Positions 31,601 through 41,735 of a stretch of 64,000 nucleotides of DNA are shown one piece after another. A model generated the notes under the pieces. That model saw only the letters and a program-made list of their open reading frames with translations, was not told the DNA's origin and ran no database searches. Position numbers and translations under genes: made by a program. Where the stretch lies: positions 4,579,001-4,643,000 of the forward strand of contig CANJKZ010001109.1 in NCBI GenBank assembly GCA_947471745.1, read 5' to 3'. The stretch's first letter is position 1. The number at the start of each line of letters is the position of its first letter. Source of the stretch: Closterium sp. Naga37s-1 (Eukaryota > Streptophyta > Zygnematophyceae > Desmidiales > Closteriaceae).

Positions 31601-34600
31601 GCTGCCTCTGCTGCAATGCTGCCTCTGCTGCAATGCTGCCTCTGCTGCAATGCTGCCTCTGCTGCAATGCTGCCTCTGCTGCAATGCTGCCTCTGCTGCA
31701 ATGCTGCCTCTGCTGCAATGCTGCCTCTGCTGCAATGCTGCCTCTGCTGCAATGCTGCCTCTGCTGCAATGCTGCCTCTGCTGCAATGCTGCCTCTGCTG
31801 CAATGCTGCCTCTGCTGCAATGCTGCCTCTGCTGCAATGCTGCCTCTGCTGCAATGCTGCCTCTGCTGCAATGCTGCCTCTGCTGCAATGCTGCCTCTGC
31901 TGCAATGCTGCCTCTGCTGCAATGCTGCCTCTGCTGCAATGCTGCCTCTGCTGCAATGCTGCCTCTGCTGCAATGCTGCCTCTGCTGCAATGCTGCCTCT
32001 GCTGCAATGCTGCCTCTGCTGCAATGCTGCCTCTGCTGCAATGCTGCCTCTGCTGCAATGCTGCCTCTGCTGCAATGCTGCCTCTGCTGCAATGCTGCCT
32101 CTGCTGCAATGCTGCCTCTGCTGCAATGCTGCCTCTGCTGCAATGCTGCCTCTGCTGCAATGCTGCCTCTGCTGCAATGCTGCCTCTGCTGCAATGCTGC
32201 CTCTGCTGCAATGCTGCCTCTGCTGCAATGCTGCCTCTGCTGCAATGCTGCCTCTGCTGCAATGCTGCCTCTGCTGCAATGCTGCCTCTGCTGCAATGCT
32301 GCCTCTGCTGCAATGCTGCCTCTGCTGCAATGCTGCCTCTGCTGCAATGCTGCCTCTGCTGCAATGCTGCCTCTGCTGCAATGCTGCCTCTGCTGCAATG
32401 CTGCCTCTGCTGCAATGCTGCCTCTGCTGCAATGCTGCCTCTGCTGCAATGCTGCCTCTGCTGCAATGCTGCCTCTGCTGCAATGCTGCCTCTGCTGCAA
32501 TGCTGCCTCTGCTGCAATGCTGCCTCTGCTGCAATGCTGCCTCTGCTGCAATGCTGCCTCTGCTGCAATGCTGCCTCTGCTGCAATGCTGCCTCTGCTGC
32601 AATGCTGCCTCTGCTGCAATGCTGCCTCTGCTGCAATGCTGCCTCTGCTGCAATGCTGCCTCTGCTGCAATGCTGCCTCTGCTGCAATGCTGCCTCTGCT
32701 GCAATGCTGCCTCTGCTGCAATGCTGCCTCTGCTGCAATGCTGCCTCTGCTGCAATGCTGCCTCTGCTGCAATGCTGCCTCTGCTGCAATGCTGCCTCTG
32801 CTGCAATGCTGCCTCTGCTGCAATGCTGCCTCTGCTGCAATGCTGCCTCTGCTGCAATGCTGCCTCTGCTGCAATGCTGCCTCTGCTGCAATGCTGCCTC
32901 TGCTGCAATGCTGCCTCTGCTGCAATGCTGCCTCTGCTGCAATGCTGCCTCTGCTGCAATGCTGCCTCTGCTGCAATGCTGCCTCTGCTGCAATGCTGCC
33001 TCTGCTGCAATGCTGCCTCTGCTGCAATGCTGCCTCTGCTGCAATGCTGCCTCTGCTGCAATGCTGCCTCTGCTGCAATGCTGCCTCTGCTGCAATGCTG
33101 CCTCTGCTGCAATGCTGCCTCTGCTGCAATGCTGCCTCTGCTGCAATGCTGCCTCTGCTGCAATGCTGCCTCTGCTGCAATGCTGCCTCTGCTGCAATGC
33201 TGCCTCTGCTGCAATGCTGCCTCTGCTGCAATGCTGCCTCTGCTGCAATGCTGCCTCTGCTGCAATGCTGCCTCTGCTGCAATGCTGCCTCTGCTGCAAT
33301 GCTGCCTCTGCTGCAATGCTGCCTCTGCTGCAATGCTGCCTCTGCTGCAATGCTGCCTCTGCTGCAATGCTGCCTCTGCTGCAATGCTGCCTCTGCTGCA
33401 ATGCTGCCTCTGCTGCAATGCTGCCTCTGCTGCAATGCTGCCTCTGCTGCAATGCTGCCTCTGCTGCAATGCTGCCTCTGCTGCAATGCTGCCTCTGCTG
33501 CAATGCTGCCTCTGCTGCAATGCTGCCTCTGCTGCAATGCTGCCTCTGCTGCAATGCTGCCTCTGCTGCAATGCTGCCTCTGCTGCAATGCTGCCTCTGC
33601 TGCAATGCTGCCTCTGCTGCAATGCTGCCTCTGCTGCAATGCTGCCTCTGCTGCAATGCTGCCTCTGCTGCAATGCTGCCTCTGCTGCAATGCTGCCTCT
33701 GCTGCAATGCTGCCTCTGCTGCAATGCTGCCTCTGCTGCAATGCTGCCTCTGCTGCAATGCTGCCTCTGCTGCAATGCTGCCTCTGCTGCAATGCTGCCT
33801 CTGCTGCAATGCTGCCTCTGCTGCAATGCTGCCTCTGCTGCAATGCTGCCTCTGCTGCAATGCTGCCTCTGCTGCAATGCTGCCTCTGCTGCAATGCTGC
33901 CTCTGCTGCAATGCTGCCTCTGCTGCAATGCTGCCTCTGCTGCAATGCTGCCTCTGCTGCAATGCTGCCTCTGCTGCAATGCTGCCTCTGCTGCAATGCT
34001 GCCTCTGCTGCAATGCTGCCTCTGCTGCAATGCTGCCTCTGCTGCAATGCTGCCTCTGCTGCAATGCTGCCTCTGCTGCAATGCTGCCTCTGCTGCAATG
34101 CTGCCTCTGCTGCAATGCTGCCTCTGCTGCAATGCTGCCTCTGCTGACCAACCGGCACCTCGTTTGTCTCCCTCGGCCTCTCCAGCCAGCTTGCCGCCTA
34201 TTCGGATATTCCCCCCCACCCTTCCCCCCCTCTCCCCACCTTGAACCCCTGTCTCCCTTCCCTTCCTCTGCTCTTCTGTCCTATGCCTGCCTGCGGTTGT
34301 GCTGCTGCTCCTTCTCACCCCTGTCTCACCCTATCTGCCCCTCCCGCCCCCTCTTTACCCCATCCCCAGTCCCCCGATGACCTGCAGCGCAGGAGTCCTG
34401 GCACCCCTGCCTTTACTGCGCCTGAGTGCTGCACTGGTGCGCAGGGGGGGTTTGGGGCAGTTGGGCTGAGTGGGACGGCGGAAGGGGGGCAGGGGGGAAA
34501 GGTGGGGGGGATGCGTGGGATGGATGGGGTTGTGTTGGGAGAGGAAGGGAGTTGTGGGGTGGGTGGGGCGGTGAGGAAGGGAGCTGTGGGGTGGGTGGGG

Positions 34601-36227
34601 CGGTGAGGAAGGGAGTTGTGGGGTGGGTGGGGCGGTGAGGAAGGGAGTTGTGGGGTGGGCTGTGAGGCAGCTTTTGTTAAGGCATGAGCTGGCCGAGCCG
34701 GCAGGGTAGTTGTCGCACTGAAAGGGGACGGGGGAGAGAGGAGAAGAGAGGAAGAGAGAGGAAGTGAGAGGGAGAGCGAGTGATGGTGAGGAAGCGAGCA
34801 TTTCCTGATGCTCCTGCATCTCTGCACCCACTGGTGCTTCGTATCCTGCTGGATATTGCCTCGTGGCTCCCCCCCCCCCCCCCCCCCCATCCCTGTGAGT
34901 TTTGAGTCGACTCAAAACTCACTGGTGCTTCGTATCGTGCTGGATATTGCCTCATGGCATGCCCCCACCCCCCCCCCCCCATCCCTCCCCCTGCCTTTCC
35001 TGCCACGGCTATGGGTGTGCAGGAGAGCCATTCAATGGCATGGCAGCGGACACATGGGCGCTGGGGTGTGCACGTCTATGCCATGGTGTGCTCTCGAGAA
35101 TTCTCAAAAGTTGTCCTGCTGCCTCCCCTGCCCCCCCTGCCCCCACTGCCCCCTTGCTCCCCCCTCGGCCCTCACCGCGTGCAGGAGAGCCGTTCAAGGG
35201 CACGGCAGCGGACACATGGGAACTGGGGTGCACGCTTTACACCATGGTGTGCTCTTCTTGAGAATTGCCATAAGTGCTCTCCCTTCCCCCACTGCCCTCA
35301 CCGACCCCATTACGTGCAGGGGAGCCGTTCAAGGGCATGGCAGCGGACACATGGGCACTGGGGTGCACGCTCTATGCCATAGTGTGCGGCCGCCATCCCT
35401 TCCTGGGGCCCTCACTCATGGATACCTATGACAAGGTATGCTCTGCTGGGCTGTGCTGGGCTGTGCTGTGCTGTACTGGGCTGGGCTGTGCTGGGCTGTA
35501 CTGGGCTGGGCTGTGCTGGGCTGTGCTGTGCTGTGGTGCTGTGCTGTGCTGTGGTGTGCTGTGCTGTGCTGTGCGGTGTGGTGCTGTGTGAAATGAGAGA
35601 GGGTTATTGAGGCGCCGTCTCATCTCATGTTGGGCTGCACTCCCTTTGCCATGGTGTGCGGTGTGAGTGCGTGTGCATCCATCCTCCCTGCGTTTTACTT
35701 CGTTCTTCTCATGCTCCCGCTTTCTTATTGCCGCCATCCATCTGTTAGTGTTAGCTCTCAATCTCACATTTTGTACTTGTACTTTTTTTATCCTAGCTTA
35801 GTGTAGTTGCACTTTGTGTTTGGTTGGTTGGGTGTACACCCACATCCCAACCAAACCCAAATGTGATCACCAAGCAATCTCCAACCCACCAATTGGAGAT
35901 TGCCTTGGGATTACCCCCAATCCCTAGGGATTGCCCCCGTTTTCCTTCCCATCCATACCTTGCTCATTTCGGATGTACTTAAGGGGCTTCAAGCTCATTA
36001 CGAATGTATCAATTCTAGGCTAAGTTGTAACACCATCCTCTTCTGTTTGTCCTCCTCTGTTGTTGCAGATCCAATCTGAGCCGTTGATTCTCCCACCAGA
36101 CATGTCGCCCTCGTTGGCAGATCTCCTCACCAGGCTTCTGCACAAAGGCATGCCTACCTACCATGCCTCCACACATCACAGCAACACCATCACCATGCGT
36201 TACCCACTATCTACGCTCCGTTTCTAA
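25612..36227 (+). CDS. GRIK/SnAK-like protein kinase (SnRK1-activating kinase homologue)
   Basis: Reconstructed exons: 25612-26055, 26259-26333, 26540-26584, 27015-27089, 27724-27811, 29344-29471, about 29860-29919, 34370-34436, 35320-35435 and 36069-36227. Introns have GT-AG ends and phases agree, except around the seventh exon. The product matches plant GRIK kinases, which phosphorylate the SnRK1 T-loop: VNEYVRERVIGRGSYAKVVL (G-loop), CALK (ATP-anchoring Lys), RLARVRVAPGETALMDVQRE (alpha-C), LQHPHVVHLREVIDDPSSDK, DFGV, RRSPGTPAFTAPECC (activation loop and APE) and MAADTWALGCTLYAI. The catalytic loop (HGDIKPDN in GRIK) is not found: between 29471 and 29860 only repeats occur. The C-terminus stops after LLTRLLHK plus ~33 odd residues, short of the family's last helices. 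Start chosen at ATG 25612 (CAACATGG). Either the gene is a degraded/pseudokinase copy or one exon is lost in assembly. Confidence 0.8.
27085..27225. repeat. GAGAGGTGGGGTGGGG minisatellite in intron 4
   Basis: About eight copies of a 16-bp G-rich unit immediately after the donor of the exon ending at 27089. G-runs could form quadruplexes in the transcript. Confidence 0.75.
27384..27535. repeat. TGCCCTGTACCC repeats in intron 4
   Basis: Higher-order repeat of CCCTGTGCCCTGTACCCTCA-like units, about six long and several short copies. Confidence 0.7.
27856..27878. repeat. Seam palindrome in kinase intron 5
   Basis: GCTTTTTGAGTCGACTCGAAAGC-like imperfect palindrome (core GAGTCGACTC). To its right, from 27877, a second copy of exon 5 starts in mid-exon (CGGCTGCAGCACCCGCACG) and runs through its donor. 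A third fragment (TCCGATAAACTCTACCTCGG) begins near 28000. Confidence 0.85.
28385..29030. repeat. Array of truncated copies of kinase exon 6
   Basis: Fragments resembling the start of exon 6 (CAGTGTTTGAGTACCTGGATGG) occur at about 28440, 28586, 28708, 28807 and 28946, before the full exon at 29344. Each keeps or nearly keeps the CAG acceptor and 50-70 bp. Four of the five then end at GGTTTTTGAGACG or GTTGAGTCGCCCCAGGG, i.e. half of the seam palindrome. C-runs and CTTCCC repeats fill the gaps. They look like decayed duplicates, not used exons (frameshifts, stops). Confidence 0.8.
29041..29330. repeat. 31-bp minisatellite, nine copies
   Basis: Unit contains ACTTCGACCTCTCTTCCCC plus a run of C. 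Starts at 29050, 29081, 29112 and every 31 bp to 29298. It lies in intron 5, just before the acceptor of the exon at 29344. Confidence 0.9.
29560..29820. repeat. Two truncated copies of the 3' half of kinase exon 6
   Basis: GGAGGGTGTTTCGCGATG-containing copies at about 29574-29625 (cut at CTACTCAAAAGG, half of the palindrome) and 29750-29812. The second follows a full palindrome, CTTTTGCGTCGACTCAAAAG (29730-29749). A (GTGC)n tract follows at 29815-29850, where the catalytic-loop exon would be expected. Confidence 0.75.
30021..34146. repeat. 17-bp satellite array, ~242 copies, in a kinase intron
   Basis: Unit GCTGCAATGCTGCCTCT repeated head to tail over 4,126 bp with essentially no divergence. 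The only irregular unit I see is at about 30649-30653 (two extra bases, CTTGCCCTCT). It starts ~100 bp after the donor of the DFG exon (29919) and ends 224 bp before the next exon (34370). Because 17 is not a multiple of 3 and the unit has no stop in any phase, both strands show giant ORFs (up to ~1,590 codons) of a 17-residue repeat. These are artefacts. Confidence 0.97.
34895..34922. repeat. 28-bp perfect seam palindrome
   Basis: GTGAGTTTTGAGTC joined to its exact reverse complement. A ~45-bp segment, CACTGGTGCTTCGTATC(C/G)TG and on through CTGGATATTGCCTC, occurs on both sides (34829 and 34920), so the palindrome sits at the join of a direct duplication. Confidence 0.92.
35023..35275. repeat. 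Two truncated copies of kinase exon 9
   Basis: Copies at 35023-35092 and 35184-35253 repeat the acceptor and the first ~70 bp of the true exon at 35320 (GCAGCGGACACATGGG...ATGGTGTGCTCT). Both stop at the same place. Copy 1 stops at a palindrome with AATT centre (CGAGAATTCTCAAAAG, 35094-35110) and copy 2 at its left half (TTGAGAATTGCC). Only the third copy continues to PFLGPSLMDTYDK and a donor. Confidence 0.85.
35440..35590. repeat. TGTGCTGGGCTG repeats in the last kinase intron
   Basis: Interspersed 5- and 10-bp repeats of GCTGTGCTGG and TGTGCTGTG, directly after the donor at 35436. Confidence 0.7.
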
Positions 36228-39084
36228 AAAAAGTAAGGTTATGACTGCCCTCACCGCACCTCCGTGCCTTGCTAGTGATCCCATGCATGCCCTGTACCCC
36301 TGCCACTCTCCCTCCCTGCCACCTATATCCCACTCCCACCAGCCACAAAATCTCATCCCCACCCCACACCCTCCCCAACCCAACCCCCCTTTTACCCCCT
36401 CGTTTGTACCATCCATGCAGACCCCATTCAGCGCATCCCTCTTGCCCAAGCTGCCACTCATCCCTGGGTCCTGCTCCAATCTGCCCTGCCCTCCTCTCCC
36501 CTCTCCTCTGCACCATGAGCCCCTCCGGCCTCCCCCATCCCTTCCTTCCTCCTGGTGGCTCTGCACCACCCGGCACCACGCTGCACCGCACTACACCGTG
36601 CTGTAACGTGCTGCACTCCATGCTGTGCTGCAGCCGGCTCTGCGTCACCCACCGCACGGGTTGCACCAAACACCTGCGGTCCTGCACCACTTCCTGTGCC
36701 TGCCTGCTCCCAGCCTACAACCACACTAGACTACTGGGCCCTGCTTCTGCGGGGTGGTCACATCTGCCCAGACCTGAAACCCATCATGCCTGCCGCCGCA
36801 AGGTATGGCTATTGAGAAGGCTGAATGGCGATTCAAACTCCGGGCGCTGCACAGGGGAACCTATCTTCTGAGGCGCCTCAAGAGTTGCACAGGGGGGGAC
36901 CTATCACACGCCTTCCACAAGGTGTGAGCCAGAGGTTGTGTGGCTGGCAAGGTGTGGGGCGGAGGTTGTATGGATGGAGAGGTGTGCGGTGCAGGCAGGC
37001 TTGGGGCGTACAAGGCACGGTGATGTGCGGTGCAGTGAGGGCAGAGTGCTGCAATCTGTGACTGCTCCATGTGCACTGGTTGCCGCACCCATTGTTGCAC
37101 TCTTGCCCTTGCCTTGGCTGCTGCTGTCGAGATGACACAGCATGGCCAGGCCGCATGCAGGTGTGGATCACGTTACGTCCCGAGCAGTGCAGCAGCTTCT
37201 GAAGGTCACACACACACACACACGGGGCAGTGTGCAGTGTACCGGCGGTGCATTGGTTGCCCATGCTGCAGAGCATGAAATGGTGTCGCGTAGAGCAAAG
37301 TACACTCTCCAGGCAGGCGTGTGTTGGCAGTGCGTGGCAGCAGAGGAGTTTTGTCTTGCGTAGCTAGCAGCTGAGCGGGAACACAGATGCCTGTAAGAGA
37401 GGCAACAGGGTGGTGCGGAGGGGTGCACACATACGAGCAGTGCCAGGCCCATGGTGGAGTGACTGTGCTGGTGGCACCATTTTCACTGGCAACGAGATGC
37501 AGAGTAGTTGACAGCAGTCAAGTGTGATGACTCCAGGCATCCGTGTGGTCAATCTATCAAATCTATTCTAATGATGTTTTTTCTATGGAGAAAGGGGTGG
37601 GTGGGATGGGGTAACAAGAAGATTGGGTAGGGTGTACTGAAAATAGAAGTCAGCAAGAGTTGCTTGACTCTATAGTGCACCTATTATGTCTATTGTGATG
37701 TGGTGTGTAGGTGCTACTAATCGGAGGATGATAATGCAGGGATATGCAATTAGCATCGTAAAAAGCATCTGACTTAATAGGGTACCAGTAACACACTTCG
37801 GAAATCGTGGTGGTGTTCGTTTTTCACGATGGCATTCACGAATTGAGACGAAGAATATAACCCTATGTAAGGAAAATCTCTTTTTCCTTACTTCGCGTCC
37901 CTGCTCAACGCGTACATCACTGTAGCACCACAGTCAGCACCGTTACCACTCGCAATCCTCGCATCGACAATCCGCCCGCCACCTTCGCACGTCGCACCCC
38001 GACCTCACGGCTCGGCGGGTAGCCCGCGCTCCGGGCCTCCGCTTCGACACTTTTCCCAACCTCAGTCCCAGGCCCGTCGCGCGACAACCACAGTGCATTA
38101 CCGTTACCACTGTAGTCTCGCTATATATTCTTCGCTCATGCCTTCGCTCATTGTACTCTTTGCTTCGATAGTGCAATTCTCGTTCGTTCACTCAATTGCA
38201 CTCGTAACACCCTACAACAACAGACCAGACGACGGACGTGTCCGAACGAAGCGGATTGGTGATGTTCTTCGACTTGCCAGCCGCAACGCGTACCCCCCTT
38301 GCATTATTGCCCCGCCACTAGCAAGGAGGACAAGATCACCTCCACCCCAGTGAAGTGATGGAGCCCGAGAGTCCAGTCCCAGACCCTGGACTTGCATGGA
38401 GCCTATATGGTCACGGGTAGTTTGACCAGCCATTATTGCATTCTCGCCACACCCCCCCGTCGTTCGCATTGTCCGCCGATCGCCACGTCGCCGCGCAATC
38501 CTCGCGGAATCGGCGGTAGCCAGCAGGAGCAGGAACCATGTTCACGTCGAGCGCTCCGCTCTCTTCGCGTTGGGCCCTTCCATTCCAGTTTTCCGTAAAC
38601 CAGTCGGACCCTCTCATGGCTCGCCCACTCTCACCCACTCGCCCACTCTCACCCTCTCGCACACACATTCTCGCCTGGAATTCTCCTCCAAGACACCCTC
38701 ACACCGTCTCGAGCACCTATCGTAATCCTCCATCTCTCCCAGCTTGCAATCGGCGCGCTACTCTACTATATTTGGCGCGCTGTCACTGTACCAGCCGCCG
38801 CCGCCACCCCCGCTGCCGCTCCCGTGCGTGGCCACAGCAGCACTCGCCGCGGGTGCACTCAACGGCCTCACTGAGGCGACAGCCATTCCCCGCCGCCTGC
38901 GGCATTGAGAGCCATCACAGCCCCGATTACTCTCGCCTTCTCCCCTCGCTCTCGCTCTCGCTCTCGCCCTCGCGTTCGTGATCGCACTCGCGCGTTCACC
39001 CTCTCGCGCGTGCGTCGAGTTTTTCCGCTCCCCGGCGCTCCCCTTCGCCTCCGCCCTTGCGCGCGTGTCGCCCACTAGCCCACT
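36228..39084. other. Region between the kinase and the unidentified gene
   Basis: No gene I can support. Holds short CA repeats (37206-37222) and C-rich stretches. 38500-39000 is rich in Ser/Arg/Pro-coding sequence on the plus strand without a recognisable domain and may be a 5' UTR or promoter of the next gene. Confidence 0.4.
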
Positions 39085-41568
39085 ATGGCGGTCGTTGGCG
39101 CCAGATTCAAGAGATTCGTCCTCTTCCTGAGTAAGCCTCAACATCTGAATGAATGTACCCGTTATAGCACGCACCGCCGTTTTCTCCTGTCCACAGCTTG
39201 CCGAGATTCTAAAAGCGGCCTCTTTTTCCTCGCTGTCGTGTTCTTGTTCCTCTTCTTCTGTTTCCGCACGTTCACGTGTGCCGTGATCCATCCCGATATG
39301 AATGTACGTTCACCCGGTCGATACCTCCACTCCACTCCACGCTCGCGTTTCGCTTTTGAGTCGACTCAGAAGTCACCTCGATATGAACGTACCTCCACAT
39401 CCAATCCACGCTCGCGTTTCTCCACCACGTATGACTCTGCGTCTCCCCCTCCCTGCGACTGACTACCCCTTCCCTTCCCCATCATCCCCCTTCCCCCCCT
39501 CATCAAACTCCCAACCCCGCCCTCCCCCACACCCCTCTTCTCCCCCCAATTTCACCCTCTCTTCGCGCCCTCCCTCCTTTCCTATTCCTTCCCCCCCCCT
39601 CTTCCCCCCCTCTTTTCCTTCTTTCCCCCATGGCAGCCGTGCTGGCGGTACCGCTAGTCGCCACGCTATGTGGAGCTGAAGCTGAAGCACACACAGCCAC
39701 CACCACCACCACCACCACCACCACCACCGCCGCCGCCGCAGGTGTGTTGGCCGGCGGTTCCACACGTTGCACGTGTGCTGTGCTGCTCGCTACTCTACTC
39801 CCTTCGTTGCTTGCTCCCACAGCTTCTCTGCCTAACGATTCCACAGCCTTGCTTGCTCCGCCCGCCCTCGTTACTGCCGCCAGGAGTGCAACACGTGCCG
39901 CACATGCGTGCGCGCATGGCCTTGAGTGGGTTCTTTGTGTCTTGTCCCCGATAACCCCATCATCCCCATTCCCCGCCCACTCCCGCACACCCATGCATTG
40001 CATGGCCACACAGTGCAGTGCAGGGTCGTACCACTCCCTCTTGAGCCGACTCAAGAGTCCCCCCTCCCCGTACCCTCCCTCTCCTCTTCCCGCTCCCCCT
40101 CCCCCTCCTCTTCCCCCTACCCCTCCCCCTCCCCCTCCTCCTCTTCCTCCCCCTCCCCTACCCCTCCCCCCCCCCCCCTCCCCCTCCCCCTCCACCTCCC
40201 CCTCCCCCTCCCCCTCCCCCTCCCCCTCCCCCCCACCCCACCCCGCCCCTTGCATGGCTGCCTGGCGTGGCCATGCTGTGCAGGGTCGTACCACTCCCGT
40301 ATGGCCGATGTTTCCAAGACTCGAAACTCCCAATACTCAATGCCCCCCTCCCCTTCCGCCTCCCACTCCCGCTCCCCTTCCTCCTCCCCCGCCCCCACCC
40401 CTGCATGGCCACGCGGTGCAGGGTCATATCATTCCCTCATGGGCGATCCTTTGAGCCGACTTCCTAACGCTCGTTGACCCCCCCCCCTGCATTGCATGGC
40501 CACGCTGTGCAGGGTCATACCATTCCCTCATGGGCGATCCAGAGTCGCGTACGCTCGCCTCGCTCTCCCTCGAAATACTGTACGCTGTACTGTATCCACT
40601 CAGCATGCCAAGGCTGTTCACTGGATGTTCTGAAAAGATCCTCTCTCCCTCCAATCCTACCAGCTTTTCTACCTCGGCCCTTCTTCTCCCACGACCCTCC
40701 TCCCCTCCTCCTTTTTTTCCCTCCCTCCCTCTTCTCCCCCCTCCCTCTTCTCCCCCCTCCCTCTTTCTCCCCCCTGACTCTTCTTTCCCCTCCCTCTTCT
40801 CCCCCCTCCCTCTTCTCCCCCCTCCCTCGTCTCCTCCCTCCCTCCCTCTCTCCATCCCCGCCTCCCTTCCCTCCCCATCTTCCCCCCTCCCCCTTTCCCT
40901 CCCTCCCTCTCTCCCCCTCTCTCTCCGTGTCAAATCCCCACTCCCTCTCCCGCACTCTCCATCCCCCAACTCCCCCTCCCAACACTCTCTCTTCTGCGCA
41001 TGCAGACTCAGCTCCAGGGCAACAGGACATGCCATTGTGCCTTTTCTTTTCCGCTATCCTCTGAGATCTCACCGTCCCCGTCAACCTCCCTTTCACCCTC
41101 CCTGTAACCGTCTCTCACCCTCCCAACCACAACAGGCGCCTACGGGGCGACACCACCTCAGCTTATTTTGAGACGTCTCAAAGTAAATCTTCATACACGT
41201 GGCTTGGCTACCCCCCCCCATCAACGTTCTCTCACCCTCCCAACCACAACAGCCGCCTACGGGGCGACACCACCACAGCTTCCTGGCTCTTCAAATTCTG
41301 GTCGCCGCATCACCACCCCTCGCGCTCTCCCCCCGCGCTCTCCCCCGTGCGCCTGGAATTCGGGTCCGCGCGCACTGTGCACCTGCCATGCGCGTCAGCT
41401 TGGCGCGTGGATGATCACGGGTTTTACACTTGTTCGGGGACATTGCTGGGTGGCGACACTGGCGAAATTCTCGCGGGGTTTTCCGCGAATCCTGCACCCG
41501 TTGCAGTGTTTTCGATCGCTGGGGTTACAAAGAACGCCGTGGTGAAAAGGGTCGTTGGGGCAGAGTAG
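39085..41568 (+). CDS. Unidentified multi-exon gene (tentative)
   Basis: I cannot name this gene. Pieces that look coding: a first exon at 39085-39130 (MAVVGARFKRFVLFL, donor GTAAGC); a second from ~39200 with a hydrophobic segment (SGLFFLAVVFLFLFFCF); a Thr/Ala-rich stretch at 39630-39740 with a (CCA)n tract; an exon from acceptor at 40513 (SYHSLMGDPESRTLASLSLE and on, YAVLYPLSMPRLF); and a last exon at ~41253-41568 (WRVDDHGFYTCSGTLL, GDTGEILAGFSANPAPVAVF, ending VVKRVVGAE, stop). The 40513 exon is preceded by three shorter copies of its start and the last exon by one, with seam palindromes at the cut points. That argues these are true exons of an expressed gene. The hydrophobic segments hint at a membrane protein. 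Exon joining is uncertain. Confidence 0.35.
39352..39372. repeat. Seam palindrome
   Basis: CTTTTGAGTCGACTCAGAAG. A ~55-bp segment containing CGATATGAA(T/C)GTAC and CCACGCTCGCGTTTC lies on both sides (from 39294 and from 39378). Confidence 0.88.
40010..40465. repeat. Three truncated copies of the exon at 40513
   Basis: CAGGGTC(G/A)TACCACTCCC-like copies start at about 40021, 40281 and 40421. The first is cut by CTCTTGAGCCGACTCAAGAG (40038-40057, perfect but for the centre). The second degrades near CCAAGACTCGAAAC. The third is cut after CATGGGCGATCC by TTTGAGCCGACTT (40450-40462). CT-rich sequence fills the gaps. Confidence 0.82.
41166..41183. repeat. Seam palindrome before the last exon
   Basis: TTTGAGACGTCTCAAA, perfect. 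The segment CTCACCCTCCCAACCACAAC and on through GGGGCGACACCACC occurs on both sides (41113-41160 and 41230-41275). The left copy stops at the palindrome. Confidence 0.9.
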
Positions 41569-41735
41569 CATGCGAGGCGATGTTCGCAGTGCCAATATTG
41601 GTTGCAATGTAGCATGTATCATATTATATATCAATAGTACCAGTTCTACGGTAGTTACTTTCATTCATGCAGAGATCAAACCAACCTGCAGTGGGTGCAA
41701 AGCAAACAGCGAAAAACACCACCAGTGCATGGCAC

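Noticed and set aside
30021..34146. CRISPR-like array
   Set aside because: Units are adjacent with no spacers and the genome is eukaryotic.
29599..34380. Giant ORFs of about 1,400-1,590 codons on both strands over the satellite
   Set aside because: The 17-bp unit has no stop in any phase, so every frame stays open; the predicted proteins are pure 17-residue repeats in several overlapping frames.
34895..34922. Seam palindrome as a cloning linker or sequencing adapter (it contains a SalI site)
   Set aside because: Copies have different 4-bp centres and substituted arms, and duplicated flanks are diverged; a technical linker would be uniform. Still worth a check in raw reads.
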